Assembly (NCBI RefSeq): GCF_007753095.1
Contig: NZ_CP036348.1
Coordinates: 7,355,411 to 7,419,410 of the forward strand
Length of the DNA stretch: 64,000 nucleotides
Source of the DNA: Rosistilla carotiformis
Lineage (GTDB): Bacteria; Planctomycetota; Planctomycetia; Pirellulales; Pirellulaceae
Direction: 5' to 3'
Shown here one piece after another: positions 52,901 through 61,236 of this stretch. Made by a program: the position numbers and the translations under genes. Position 1 is the stretch's first letter. The number at the start of each line of letters is the position of its first letter. The notes beneath the pieces were generated by a model, which worked only from the letters and a program-made list of their open reading frames with translations, did not search any database and was not told the DNA's origin.

Positions 52901-55900
52901 GAGAGATCTTCGCGTCGCAGGGAACCGGCACGTCGCCATTCCGCGTCTTGTTTGTCCTCGAAAATGAACCCTGTTCTCTGGAGCTGACGGGTGTCGAAGC
53001 GCGTCGGGTTCCGATGGAGACGCAGACCGCGAAGTTCGATCTGTTGATCGCTGCCAGCGAATCGGACGCGAGCCTGCGAATCGATCTGCAGTACCGCTGC
53101 CAAAACTTCTGCCGCGAACGGATCGTTCATTTCGGAGAACATCTGACGACGTTGCTCTCCGCCGCGGTCGAAGCACCCGCAACGCCAGTCGATCGATTGC
53201 AGATGCTTCCGGCATCGCAACGTGCTTCCCTGCTGCAAGGCCCGATCGGCAGCAGCGCTTCGACGGGCGATCCAAACGCGACCGAACAATGCGATGATTC
53301 GGATCGTCGGCTTTCGCCTTCGGTGCTGACGTTGTTCGATGCCCAAGTCGAACGAAGCCCCGACAGCACGGCTGTCTGTTTTGAAGAGCAAACGTTCTCC
53401 TATGCGGAACTCGATCGCCGCGCGACGATCTTGGCATCGCGGTTGATCGAACTGGGAGTGCTTCCCGATCTACCGGTCGCGCTCAGTATCACGCGGTCGC
53501 CAGAGATGGTGGTCGCGGTTTTGGCGGTCCTGAAGGCCGGCGGGTGTTACGTTCCGGTCGATCCCGCGCTGCCACGGCACCGCCGCAAACAGATCCTCGA
53601 CGATTGCCAACCGCAGGTCTTGCTGACGCTGACGGGATTGACCAACGATTTGGAACTTAACGAATCGGCGACGCCAACTCTGCGGCTGGATACCTTCGAT
53701 TTTTCCAACCATCCGGCCAGCACCATCGAATTGCCCGCTCTGTCGGCTGATAATTTGGCGTACATCCTGTATACCTCCGGATCGACGGGCAAGCCCAAAG
53801 GCGTAGCGATGCCTCACGGTGCGGTCGCCAATCTGATCGCATGGCAGTTGGAAAACTCGCAGGCCGATCCAACGACCAAGACGCTGCAGTTTGCGTCGTT
53901 GGGATTTGATGTCTCCTTTCAAGAGATCTTTGCGACGCTGTGCAGCGGTGGTCAGTTGGAACTGGTAAGCGAAGATCGGCAACAAGACCTGCACCGATTG
54001 TGGAAGTTCATCGTCGACGCGAAGATTGGTCGAATCTTCGTTCCATTTGTTGTGCTGCGAACGCTTTGTGAAATCGCGGGGGATTCGGCGCGAGAGGCGT
54101 CGCTTCGCGAGGTGATCACAGCGGGAGAACAGTTGCAAATCACGCCGGCGGTGCGCAAGTTCTTCCAACAGCAACCCGGCTGCCGACTTTGGAATCACTA
54201 CGGGCCGACCGAAACCCACGTCGCGACCGGTTATCGTTTGGCGGCGGATCCGAGCACGTGGCCTGCGATTCCGCCGATCGGCAAACCGATCGATCGTTGC
54301 GTTGCCCTGGTTCTCGACGAACACATGCAACCGCTACCTCAGGGAATCGAAGGCGAACTGTATCTCGGCGGCGCCTGCGTCGCACGCGGCTACTATCAGA
54401 ATCCCTCGCTGACACAGCAGCGTTTTGTGAGCGGTCCGTTGGCAACCCCCGCGTGCGATCGGATGTATCGAACCGGAGACATCTGTCGACTCAACTGGGA
54501 TGGCGAACTTGAATTCGTCCGCCGCAATGACGATCAGATCAAACTGCGCGGCCACCGCGTTGAACTGAGCGAGATCGAGACGGTGCTCAACCAGCACGCC
54601 GACGTGAAGCAAGCCGTTGTTTGTTTCGACCCCAGCAGCCTGGGCGGTCATTTGATCGCGTATGTGTTGTCCGATTCGGAAGAGATCCGCGTCGATGACC
54701 TGAAGCAATTTTTACAGTCGCGGTTGCCAGCGTACATGCTGCCCAATGTGTTTTGCATCGTCGATGATTTTCCCAAAACCGCCAGTGGAAAGATCGACCG
54801 CAAACGTTTGCCCAAGGTCTCGCCATCGGTTGAGGCTTCGGAAAGGCAAGCGACGGAAGCTTCGACACCCAACGATCCTCTGATCGCTCGTCTGTTGGAG
54901 ATCTGGCGATCGGTATTGGACACCGACCAGATCGACGCCCACAGCAACTTCTTCGATTGCGGTGGAGACTCCCTCGCGGCGGCCCTTCTGTTCGCGCGGA
55001 TGGAAAGCGAATTTGGTCAGGCGTTGTCGATCACGAAACTCGTGGAATGTCCTACCGTCACAAAGCTGGCGGAACTGTATCGTCAGGACGACGATCGGGT
55101 CGAGGGCTGCTGGAACGAAGTCATGCGGATCGATCCGCAGCAATCCGCGTCGACGGCGGCTCCGCTCTTCTGTCTGCCCGGAATCGACGGCCATCTACTC
55201 AACTTCCGCGATTTGGCGGCCGCCATCGGGCAGGATCGTCCCGTATATGGGCTGCAGCCCTACGGCCTCGATGGCAATAGTTCCCCCTGCACAAGTATCG
55301 AAGAGATCGCCAGCCGACACGTTCAAGAGATCCGTCGTGTGATGCCAAACGGACCGTATCATCTGGCGGGATTTTCGTTTGGCGGAGTCGTCGCGTATGA
55401 GATCTCTCAACAATTGCGTCGTGCCGGCGAACAGGTGACCCTTGCGATTCTCGATGCTTATACCGGACTGCCCAAACTGGCGCCGTTGTATCAACGCTTC
55501 GCATTCCATCTGCGTTTTGCGCGGCAATGCGACGGGTGTCAACGTTGGAAATACCTTGCCGAACGCGTGACCGGTTTGGTCGCCGCGATCCAGCATCGTT
55601 TCGGTTGGATCACGATGGAACAGCGGTTGGAACGAATCATCAACGCCAAAGGAAACTACGCAAAAGTTGCCGCCATGAATATGACGGCGTTGGATGAGTA
55701 TCGCCCTACGGCCGCCCAAGGGCCGGCGACACTCTACCGTGCCAAGTTCCGCGCCGATTGGCCTGGCCAGGACGCTACCGATCCCAACATGGGATGGGGC
55801 AACGTCTTCGACACCGATGACTTGGACGTGATCGAAGTCGAAGGAGCGCACGCCAACATGCTTTCCGAAGCCAAACTGGCCGGCCTAGTCGAACATCTCC

Positions 55901-55929
55901 GCCGCACCATGTCGCGCGACGACGTTTGA
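49921..55929 (+). CDS. two-module non-ribosomal peptide synthetase (A-T-C-A-T-TE)
   Basis: A 2002-residue megasynthase with GGAAGGG just upstream of its ATG. Domains: adenylation 1 (~60-550; FTSGSTGKPKG, core lysine in TANGKIDR), carrier 1 (LGGNSL, Ser603), condensation (~660-1085; HHIAFDG at 797-803, intact), adenylation 2 (~1136-1630), carrier 2 (CGGDSL, Ser1684), thioesterase (~1745-2000; GFSFGG Ser1819, His1977). Reading the ten Stachelhaus positions by eye gives D-L-Y-N-M-S-L-I-W-K for A1, one change from a known cysteine code, and D-V-Q-I-I-A-H-V-A-K for A2, close to the proline code. The predicted product is a dipeptide such as Cys-Pro, or its cyclised form. No cyclisation, epimerase, MbtH or phosphopantetheinyl transferase gene is nearby. 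It follows the polysaccharide genes in one operon. Confidence 0.92.
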   Translation: MTMIQRGLPMHPTRTLRDSESLGNAVVPTPALGTLSSCCARLSPVEYDQLVDLWNRTEHRWDDAPCLHELFTTQSKHTPDAIAVIHGDLRLTYAELEERSRRVACRLIELGVSPGDRVAVVADGTPNAYIGLLGILRAGAAYLPIDPTFPADRIRFFFEDAAVRFVVGNIDPARFEDHPGLTFVQCDELPTGNIDCLPSVAPTNLAYVLFTSGSTGKPKGVMLNHQGPVNTVRDINLSFDVQATDRVLALSALGFDLSVYDLFGMFAAGAAIVLPTPEQSRDPHSWRRLIEQHQVTIWNTVPALMDMFVTSLDASTTLPSLRRVMLSGDWIPVSLPDRIRHAAPKAHLYSLGGSTEASIWTVLYPIDRVDPDWRSIPYGKPLRNQRCYVVDAERKLCKIGEVGELCLAGVGVALGYVNRPELTQERFIPDPFSPGDTLYLTGDLCRYGEDGNLEFLGRQDHQVKIRGYRIGLGEIDAETQKLPAVRDAVVVASEEEAGARLIAYVVFESGQQLTLEELQTQLAASLPKYMLPAAMVPLDRLPLTANGKIDRKGLPSPTATREASPKQQPSNPTEAAVCEILSELLHRDPIDPRDGFIALGGNSLVAVALASRLKTVFGIQIPYWDILANSPNAIRLASRIETHRQSPQPVASTLVEIGSTPLDEAPLSYQQQQIWVEHFLKSNRARYNIPLVYDLVGEVDLSALQQAFTLLIDRHAILRTLYTPTSSGLTQRPIEPTQFTVESVDLGQIDSATRQQTIDAQTLAFVSEGFDLDHQIPIRAAHFKLSPNQSRMVVSVHHIAFDGHSIDLLHRDLASFYRAIVDRKGPTLAALPYQYANYALAQQTADGSDLLDADRAYWQRQLSGELPQLDLPRDPSDAAESEGDTISLQIDRDLLDAARRYSSNRQSTLFVTLLAAIKATLFRYTGQQDLIVGSAVAARPEAEMEDLIGYFINVLPLRTQFAASESFDALQTKVRETTLSAMAHQNYPLELMKREIFASQGTGTSPFRVLFVLENEPCSLELTGVEARRVPMETQTAKFDLLIAASESDASLRIDLQYRCQNFCRERIVHFGEHLTTLLSAAVEAPATPVDRLQMLPASQRASLLQGPIGSSASTGDPNATEQCDDSDRRLSPSVLTLFDAQVERSPDSTAVCFEEQTFSYAELDRRATILASRLIELGVLPDLPVALSITRSPEMVVAVLAVLKAGGCYVPVDPALPRHRRKQILDDCQPQVLLTLTGLTNDLELNESATPTLRLDTFDFSNHPASTIELPALSADNLAYILYTSGSTGKPKGVAMPHGAVANLIAWQLENSQADPTTKTLQFASLGFDVSFQEIFATLCSGGQLELVSEDRQQDLHRLWKFIVDAKIGRIFVPFVVLRTLCEIAGDSAREASLREVITAGEQLQITPAVRKFFQQQPGCRLWNHYGPTETHVATGYRLAADPSTWPAIPPIGKPIDRCVALVLDEHMQPLPQGIEGELYLGGACVARGYYQNPSLTQQRFVSGPLATPACDRMYRTGDICRLNWDGELEFVRRNDDQIKLRGHRVELSEIETVLNQHADVKQAVVCFDPSSLGGHLIAYVLSDSEEIRVDDLKQFLQSRLPAYMLPNVFCIVDDFPKTASGKIDRKRLPKVSPSVEASERQATEASTPNDPLIARLLEIWRSVLDTDQIDAHSNFFDCGGDSLAAALLFARMESEFGQALSITKLVECPTVTKLAELYRQDDDRVEGCWNEVMRIDPQQSASTAAPLFCLPGIDGHLLNFRDLAAAIGQDRPVYGLQPYGLDGNSSPCTSIEEIASRHVQEIRRVMPNGPYHLAGFSFGGVVAYEISQQLRRAGEQVTLAILDAYTGLPKLAPLYQRFAFHLRFARQCDGCQRWKYLAERVTGLVAAIQHRFGWITMEQRLERIINAKGNYAKVAAMNMTALDEYRPTAAQGPATLYRAKFRADWPGQDATDPNMGWGNVFDTDDLDVIEVEGAHANMLSEAKLAGLVEHLRRTMSRDDV

Positions 55930-55970
55930 TACCGACGTGTTTCCCAACAGCGTGCGAGGTCGCCAGACCT

Positions 55971-57251
55971 TCATTCGACGGCGCGAGGATTTAACGCCGG
56001 AAGGGATCGTTGACGATCGCAGCGTCGAGCCGACTGGGAATCGATCGCTTTGCGGAACGCTTGAGCTAGCGATTGCCCCTGCCACGCAGTTGACCCTTCG
56101 CCGCGCTGACCGTAGCGCATGCGATGCAGTTCCGCCGCGGCGACGAACAGTTCGGCGGAGGGTTGGTAACTTGCAGGCTGAGTATTTTGCCAGTCGGCCC
56201 ATGCCGCTTCGGCAGCCGCGGCATCGTTGCGATGACAGGCTCGGATCAGACGTCGCGCGGCGACACGATCGGCGGGATTCAACCGCCGCCATACGCTCTT
56301 AGTCCAAGATCGGATCCGATCGAACTGCCAGATCGCGAGTCCTAACAGTGCAATGGATAGAAACGCAGTTAAAGCGATTCGCATCCGACTTGGTGGCGGA
56401 GGAGGCGGGGGAGCTGGCTTGGGTGCGGCAGCCACTTCGAACGTCACCGGGGGAAGCGTCTTGGTTCCAAACTCCTCTGATTTCGGATTCCACCAGATGT
56501 ATTTGATTCCCGGGATCGTGAGCGTCCCCGACCCTTTGAGCATGTAGGTGATCGTGTCGCTGCGCGTGCCGCTAAACTCCCCTCGCTGTGTTTTGTCGTC
56601 GACGGTCGGTTTGCCGACGTAGACGCTGATTCCTTCGGGAGCCGTGGTGGGTGGCGGAGCGAGCGCCATGCCCGATGTCTGTTGGGCACTCTGAGCGATC
56701 GTGCGACGGAAAACATCTCCCTGTTCCGCCGATCCCGGTTCGGGAGTCCACGATTCGGTGATCTCCAATTTTTCGGTCGTCACCAGAAAGACCGACTCCG
56801 GCAATCCCGGCGGCCGCTTGATCTGCAAATCGGTCGCTGGCACCTGTTCCACATGTTCCTGGTTCGGACCGGTGAAGCCGTCGCGGTGGGTGAAGCGGAC
56901 TTCAAAGGCGGGAACCGTGACTTTTCCGGCTGCCTGCGAGAACAACGCGAACTCGTGCGTTTGCATGAACCACGACGTGTCCCCCTTTTCCTCCGACGAG
57001 ACGACCGGGCTGCCGACCTTCACCAACAGGGCTCGGGGAATCTCAGGGATCGAAAAACTAGCGGCTCCAACAAACGGACCGTTGCCGCGCAGCTGCACAT
57101 AAATGGGCAACCGCTGTCCCATCCAAGCCTCTTTGTTCGGCACGTCGATCGAAACGGGATCGCCATCCGCCGCCGGCGCCGCGGCGGCAAAGGTCATCGC
57201 CCAGAGTGCGATCACGACCAGCCCAAACAGCATTCCACGCGGCACTCTCAT
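55971..57251 (-). CDS. batD: BatD-like protein
   Basis: A 426-residue membrane-anchored protein. The signal peptide (MRVPRGMLFGLVVIALWAMTFAAA) leads to two or three beta-sandwich domains (IDVPNKEAWMGQRLPIYVQL, FALFSQAAGKVTVPAFEVRF, TITYMLKGSGTLTIPGIKYI), a proline-rich spacer, one helix (MRIALTAFLSIALLGLAIW) and a cytoplasmic helical tail. The ATG at 57251 overlaps the preceding gene's stop (ATGA), which decides the start against a frame reaching 57533. Last gene of the moxR operon; it converges with the NRPS gene, 41 bp apart. Confidence 0.82.
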   Translation of the reverse strand: MRVPRGMLFGLVVIALWAMTFAAAAPAADGDPVSIDVPNKEAWMGQRLPIYVQLRGNGPFVGAASFSIPEIPRALLVKVGSPVVSSEEKGDTSWFMQTHEFALFSQAAGKVTVPAFEVRFTHRDGFTGPNQEHVEQVPATDLQIKRPPGLPESVFLVTTEKLEITESWTPEPGSAEQGDVFRRTIAQSAQQTSGMALAPPPTTAPEGISVYVGKPTVDDKTQRGEFSGTRSDTITYMLKGSGTLTIPGIKYIWWNPKSEEFGTKTLPPVTFEVAAAPKPAPPPPPPPSRMRIALTAFLSIALLGLAIWQFDRIRSWTKSVWRRLNPADRVAARRLIRACHRNDAAAAEAAWADWQNTQPASYQPSAELFVAAAELHRMRYGQRGEGSTAWQGQSLAQAFRKAIDSQSARRCDRQRSLPALNPRAVE

Positions 57252-57841
57252 TGCGTCCCTCCTGCGTCCTGCTCCGCTTGTTGGAACGCAAACTTTGACC
57301 TCAGGAAATCGGCCGGTTTGGTTTGCACTTGGCGCAACCAGACCGCTTGAACCGTGGCATCGGACGCCGCTTGGTCCCCGGCGATTTCGGTCTCCTGTCC
57401 CTGATCGTCCTTCTTTTTGTCGAAGACGATCTCGTCGGCTCCAACCTGCTGATCGCCCAGATCGCCCCCTTTCAATTCGAGCATCTTGGCCCGCGCGGCG
57501 GCGAGGTCGCGATTCTCTAGCGCCTGCGTCCAATCGGGGCGTTGCTTGATCGCTTGATCATAACTGGCGACCGCTTTGTCGTATTTGCCCAGCATCACCC
57601 AGCAGTTCCCTTGGTTGAATTGCGCTTCGGGCGTTGCGACGCGAGCAAACGATTGAGTCGCTTTTTCGAATTCCCCCGCGCGATACCAAGCGACTCCCTG
57701 TCGCATCGGATCGTTGTAAACGACCGCTGCGTCGGCAAACTTTTCCGCTCGCATCAAGCGATCGCCATGCTGATCGCCGGTCATCCAAAGACCGATCCAA
57801 GAGATGGCGACCACGGCAGCTCCGCTTTTCCAAATCATCAC
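57248..57841 (-). CDS. TPR protein (BatC-like)
   Basis: A 197-residue protein. An N-terminal helix (MMIWKSGAAVVAISWIGLWM) anchors it to the membrane; residues ~50-110 contain tetratricopeptide repeats (GVAWYRAGEFEKATQSFARV, FNQGNCWVMLGKYDKAVASYDQAIKQRP). The C-terminal half is acidic and glutamine-rich. It lies 3 bp after one VWA gene and overlaps batD, matching the BatC slot of Bat operons. Confidence 0.82.
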   Translation of the reverse strand: MMIWKSGAAVVAISWIGLWMTGDQHGDRLMRAEKFADAAVVYNDPMRQGVAWYRAGEFEKATQSFARVATPEAQFNQGNCWVMLGKYDKAVASYDQAIKQRPDWTQALENRDLAAARAKMLELKGGDLGDQQVGADEIVFDKKKDDQGQETEIAGDQAASDATVQAVWLRQVQTKPADFLRSKFAFQQAEQDAGGTQ

Positions 57842-57844
57842 GCT

Positions 57845-58777
57845 CTACTCCTTGGGCTGCGAAGATTTTTGGCGTCGAAACGATACGGCGACAAGCAAAG
57901 CCAACAGCGGCGTCAACCAATAACCGGCCTCCTGCCAACGATTGCTCTCGCCCGAGACGCCTGCGGCGGCGCGGCGTTGAGCGAAGCGGAAGATCTGTTG
58001 GATGTCGTCATCTTCGATCGAAAGCGATTCGACCGAACCACCGATCGCCGCAGCGACGTCGCGAAGCGATTGCGTCTCCGCCGAATCGGGATCGGTCAAA
58101 GCAAGGAACTCCGTCGGTGGCGATCCGACCGATTGATGAGCTTTGACCACTTCCGACGGATCGATCTCTGCGGAATCGGCGACGACCAACAGCGATCCCC
58201 CCGATCCCTGTTCGCGCAGCAACTCGCCCGCGGCGGCGATCGCCAAATCCAATCGATCCCCGGGAACCGGCATCACGTCGGGGCTGATCTCCGCCGCCAT
58301 CTCGCCGATCACGGCGGTGTCTTGCGTTGGCGGAAGGACCAGGTGGGCCGAACCGGAATAAGCGAGCAGGCCCAACGGGTCTCCCTTGCGAGCCTTCGCT
58401 AGATCGGCGATTTTCAGTTGAGCACGCTCCATCCGCGATGGCGAAGGGTTGGTCTTCAACATGCTCTCGCCCGCTTTTAAGACGATCATCAATGGCGGAG
58501 CGTCTTCGGCGAAGGGATTGGGTTCCAGTTTCCAAGTGGGGCCCGCGATCGCGATCGCGGCGACGATCCAAGCGGCCACCATCGCGTAACGCATGGGATC
58601 GCGCTTCGCATCGCGATCGTCAACCAACGCTTCCAATAGGTCGGGATCGATCTGTTGCCGCCAACCGCGCAGCGGATCGAGCTGTCGCTGCCAGTACCAC
58701 CAGACCGCAAACGCGATTGGAATCAGCGCCAGGCCAAGTGGGCGGACGAAATGAAAGTTGTGCAAGAGTCCCATCAT
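57845..58777 (-). CDS. VWA-domain membrane protein, BatB-like, degenerate MIDAS
   Basis: A 310-residue protein with two N-terminal helices (PLGLALIPIAFAVWWYW and MVAAWIVAAIAIAGPTW), a VWA domain and a C-terminal helix (YWLTPLLALLVAVSF). The metal-site motif that should read DxSxS is KAGES in LMIVLKAGESM, so the first Asp and Ser are lost and metal binding may be impaired; GLLAYSGSAHLVLPPTQD is otherwise conserved. Start overlaps the stop of the upstream batA gene. Confidence 0.8.
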   Translation of the reverse strand: MMGLLHNFHFVRPLGLALIPIAFAVWWYWQRQLDPLRGWRQQIDPDLLEALVDDRDAKRDPMRYAMVAAWIVAAIAIAGPTWKLEPNPFAEDAPPLMIVLKAGESMLKTNPSPSRMERAQLKIADLAKARKGDPLGLLAYSGSAHLVLPPTQDTAVIGEMAAEISPDVMPVPGDRLDLAIAAAGELLREQGSGGSLLVVADSAEIDPSEVVKAHQSVGSPPTEFLALTDPDSAETQSLRDVAAAIGGSVESLSIEDDDIQQIFRFAQRRAAAGVSGESNRWQEAGYWLTPLLALLVAVSFRRQKSSQPKE

Positions 58778-59811
58778 CCGTCGACCTCCAAACTGCCAGT
58801 GATCGGATTGACGTGGACCCTTGTCGTTTGGGCGGCCAGTTCCGGCGGAGTCCGGCGGGAGAGTGCGGCGGCAAATTTGCTGGCCATCGACAGCAGCAAC
58901 CAGGCCGCTAGCGGCACGTAGTAAATATCGGTGCGTGGGCGATGGCTGACCGTTTTGACTTTCCGAGTTTCGATTTTGTCCAATTCGTCGTAGATCCCCA
59001 CCAAGCTCTTCCGATCGGCGGCAAAAAAGTAAGACCCGCCGGTGGCCGATGCGACGTCGCGGAGCGCTTGTTCGTCCAGTACATCCTCGCCGACCGTCGT
59101 CGGATCGCCGATCGCGACGGTATGGATGTGGATGTCGCGTTGCGCCGCGACGCGTGCCGCTTCGATCGGCGGAATCTTGCGCTTGGTGTCGTTTCCATCG
59201 GTCAGCGCGATGATCGTCTTCGCCTGCGCATCGCTCTCGTCAAACAAACCAACTCCCAAGCCGATGGCGTCTCCCAACGCAGTCCGCGGCCCCGCCATGC
59301 CGACTTGGCATTCGTCCAACAAGCGACGCGATAACTCGAGGTCGGTCGAAAACGGAGCTTGCAAATAAGCCGCGTCGCCGAAGACGACTAACCCGACGCG
59401 ATCTCCCTGACGCCGGTCGAGAAACTCTCCCAGCACCTCTTTGACCGCCGCCAGCCGATCGACTTTCTGACCGCTCTTATTCGTAAAATCTTTTTGGTCC
59501 ATCGATCCCGACAGATCGACTAACAGCAGTAGATCGCGCGTTGGCAGTTCCTTGGTGATCGGCGGCTCGATCCACTGCGGCCGCGCCGCGGCGGCGAGGA
59601 CCAGCGTCCAGAGAATCGCTGGCAGAATCCAACGCGTCGGCGCTGCAGCAGCGATCACGGCAACGGGACTGCGGCCTATCGCTTCGGCAAGGCGATTGCC
59701 AAAGGGAACACGTACCGATACCTGTTGTGACTGGCGTGGCGGCAGCAACGCGCGCAACAACCACGGCAGGGGAAACAGCAGGAAAACCCAGAGGTAGTCG
59801 AAGGTCAGCAT
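58774..59811 (-). CDS. batA: VWA-domain membrane protein BatA
   Basis: A 345-residue protein with N-terminal helices (LWVFLLFPLPWLLRALLPP and WILPAILWTLVLAAAARP) and a VWA domain with an intact MIDAS, LLVDLSGSMDQKDF, plus VVFGDAAYLQAPFS, GTALGD-like PRTALGDAIGLG and IIALTDGND. The C-terminal helix (VPLAAWLLLSMASKFAAAL) completes the BatA layout. Overlaps the DUF4381 gene upstream by 7 bp. Confidence 0.88.
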   Translation of the reverse strand: MLTFDYLWVFLLFPLPWLLRALLPPRQSQQVSVRVPFGNRLAEAIGRSPVAVIAAAAPTRWILPAILWTLVLAAAARPQWIEPPITKELPTRDLLLLVDLSGSMDQKDFTNKSGQKVDRLAAVKEVLGEFLDRRQGDRVGLVVFGDAAYLQAPFSTDLELSRRLLDECQVGMAGPRTALGDAIGLGVGLFDESDAQAKTIIALTDGNDTKRKIPPIEAARVAAQRDIHIHTVAIGDPTTVGEDVLDEQALRDVASATGGSYFFAADRKSLVGIYDELDKIETRKVKTVSHRPRTDIYYVPLAAWLLLSMASKFAAALSRRTPPELAAQTTRVHVNPITGSLEVDG

Positions 59812-60290
59812 CCGTGGCGGTCCTCCGGCAATGAGTTCGTGGCGGCCGGAATCTCATGCGTTTGAATCCAGCCGCTGGCGTATTCCCGCAGCGAATTCAG
59901 TTCGTCGGTCGTTTCCGATTTGCGATAGATCGCCGATGCCAATTGCTCGCGGACCTGGGGCGGCATCGGCAGTGGAGCGGCTTCGGATAACCAAGTCGCC
60001 CAACGATCACCGACGAGATCGGCGATCTCGCCACGCGGTTGGATCGCCAGCGCGGTTCGTCGCAAGACCTCCGATACGGCAGCCGCCGAATCGGCCGACT
60101 GCAACTCCTGCAATGCCGCCCGCCGATAGCGATTCGCTTGCCAATGACGCCACGAACGATAAGCGATCGCCAACACGCCTGCGGCGACCAGGATCATCAC
60201 GGCGTACCAGCCCGGAGCCGGCGGCCACCAAGGGACCTCTGGCGGAACGACGATATCGTGCAAACGGTCTAGGCTAGTTGCGTCGTCCAT
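59805..60290 (-). CDS. DUF4381 protein
   Basis: A 161-residue bitopic protein. The opening LHDIVVPPEVPWWPPAPGWYAVMILVA is the DUF4381 signature (a short external segment then one helix), followed by a cytoplasmic helical domain (ALQELQSADSAAAVSEVLRR, VGDRWATWLSEAAP). It occupies its usual place between the DUF58 and batA genes, with a two-base gap to the DUF58 gene. Confidence 0.88.
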   Translation of the reverse strand: MDDATSLDRLHDIVVPPEVPWWPPAPGWYAVMILVAAGVLAIAYRSWRHWQANRYRRAALQELQSADSAAAVSEVLRRTALAIQPRGEIADLVGDRWATWLSEAAPLPMPPQVREQLASAIYRKSETTDELNSLREYASGWIQTHEIPAATNSLPEDRHGC

Positions 60291-60292
60291 CG

Positions 60293-61228
60293 TTACCGTG
60301 ATTGATTGCCAAAGAGGGACCTAATTTGCGGAGCGACGGGCAAGGCGGTGGAGATCGGCAACACCGGGACTCGCAAGCCGTGAAAGATCTCTTTCCAATG
60401 ATCCAGCAGCCGTTGAAACGTGGCTTGGAACTCGTCCCGAAAACCGGGGCTTTTCGATATTTCCCAAACTCGACCGCGATCATGGGCCAGCATTCCTGGA
60501 GCCCCGTTGATCGAGATCCCCAGCGGATCGTAGACCGCCACGATTAAGACATCGTTGTGTGCCGCCAACCGGCTGGTCAGTTGTTGCGTCTGGTCGTCGG
60601 CACCGTCCAGATCGCTGATCACGACGACCAAATGATCGTGCTTCACAACCTGCAGCGCATGTTCCAGAACGGCGTTCAGTTGGATCGATTGATCGACCGC
60701 AGCGGTTTCGTTTTGCTTGGCGCTCGGATCGGCGAGCTGACCGTTCAATCGGACGACTTGGTGGAACAATTGCAGCACGCGATTTTGGCTGCGATGCGGA
60801 CGCACCTCGGCGATCTCGTGGTCGTTGAATACCAGACCGCCGACGCGATCGCCACTGTCCAAGGCCCGCCAAGATCCCAGCGCCGCGACCTCTGCAGCCG
60901 CGACCGACTTCATCGCCCGGCGGCTGCCAAAAAACATCGGCGACCGTTGATCGACGACCATCAAAACGGGGCGCTCGCGTTCTTCGGAATAGACGCGGAC
61001 GTGGGGCGATCGCAGCCGTGCTGTCGCTTTCCAGTCCATCAACCGGATGTCGTCCCCTTGGTGATAATGACGCAGTTCTTCGAACATCAGCCCCCGTCCG
61101 CGCAGCCGCGAAGCGTGCCGACCGGCCAGCAGCGAACCGACTGGCTGGCGAGGCGTCAGCGAAAAGCCGCGCGCATCGGCTTTGAGCATCATCAAGTCTT
61201 CGAGCGTAATCGTCACCTGGGCTTTCAT
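60293..61228 (-). CDS. DUF58 protein
   Basis: A 311-residue cytoplasmic protein with a degenerate VWA fold. LLAGRHASRLRGRGLMFEEL, YHQGDDIRLMDWKATARL and YSEERERPVLMVVDQRSPM are the DUF58 hallmarks. The ATG at 61228 is 8 bp from the moxR stop; a GTG at 61240 overlapping that stop (GTGA) would add four residues and is equally possible. Works with the MoxR ATPase. Confidence 0.9.
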   Translation of the reverse strand: MKAQVTITLEDLMMLKADARGFSLTPRQPVGSLLAGRHASRLRGRGLMFEELRHYHQGDDIRLMDWKATARLRSPHVRVYSEERERPVLMVVDQRSPMFFGSRRAMKSVAAAEVAALGSWRALDSGDRVGGLVFNDHEIAEVRPHRSQNRVLQLFHQVVRLNGQLADPSAKQNETAAVDQSIQLNAVLEHALQVVKHDHLVVVISDLDGADDQTQQLTSRLAAHNDVLIVAVYDPLGISINGAPGMLAHDRGRVWEISKSPGFRDEFQATFQRLLDHWKEIFHGLRVPVLPISTALPVAPQIRSLFGNQSR

Positions 61229-61236
61229 CGGCTGGC

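Noticed and set aside
52105-54330. Long antisense frames under the NRPS gene
   Set aside because: Arg/Gln/Asp-rich shadow frames typical of the complement of high-GC coding sequence; the NRPS frame carries every expected motif.
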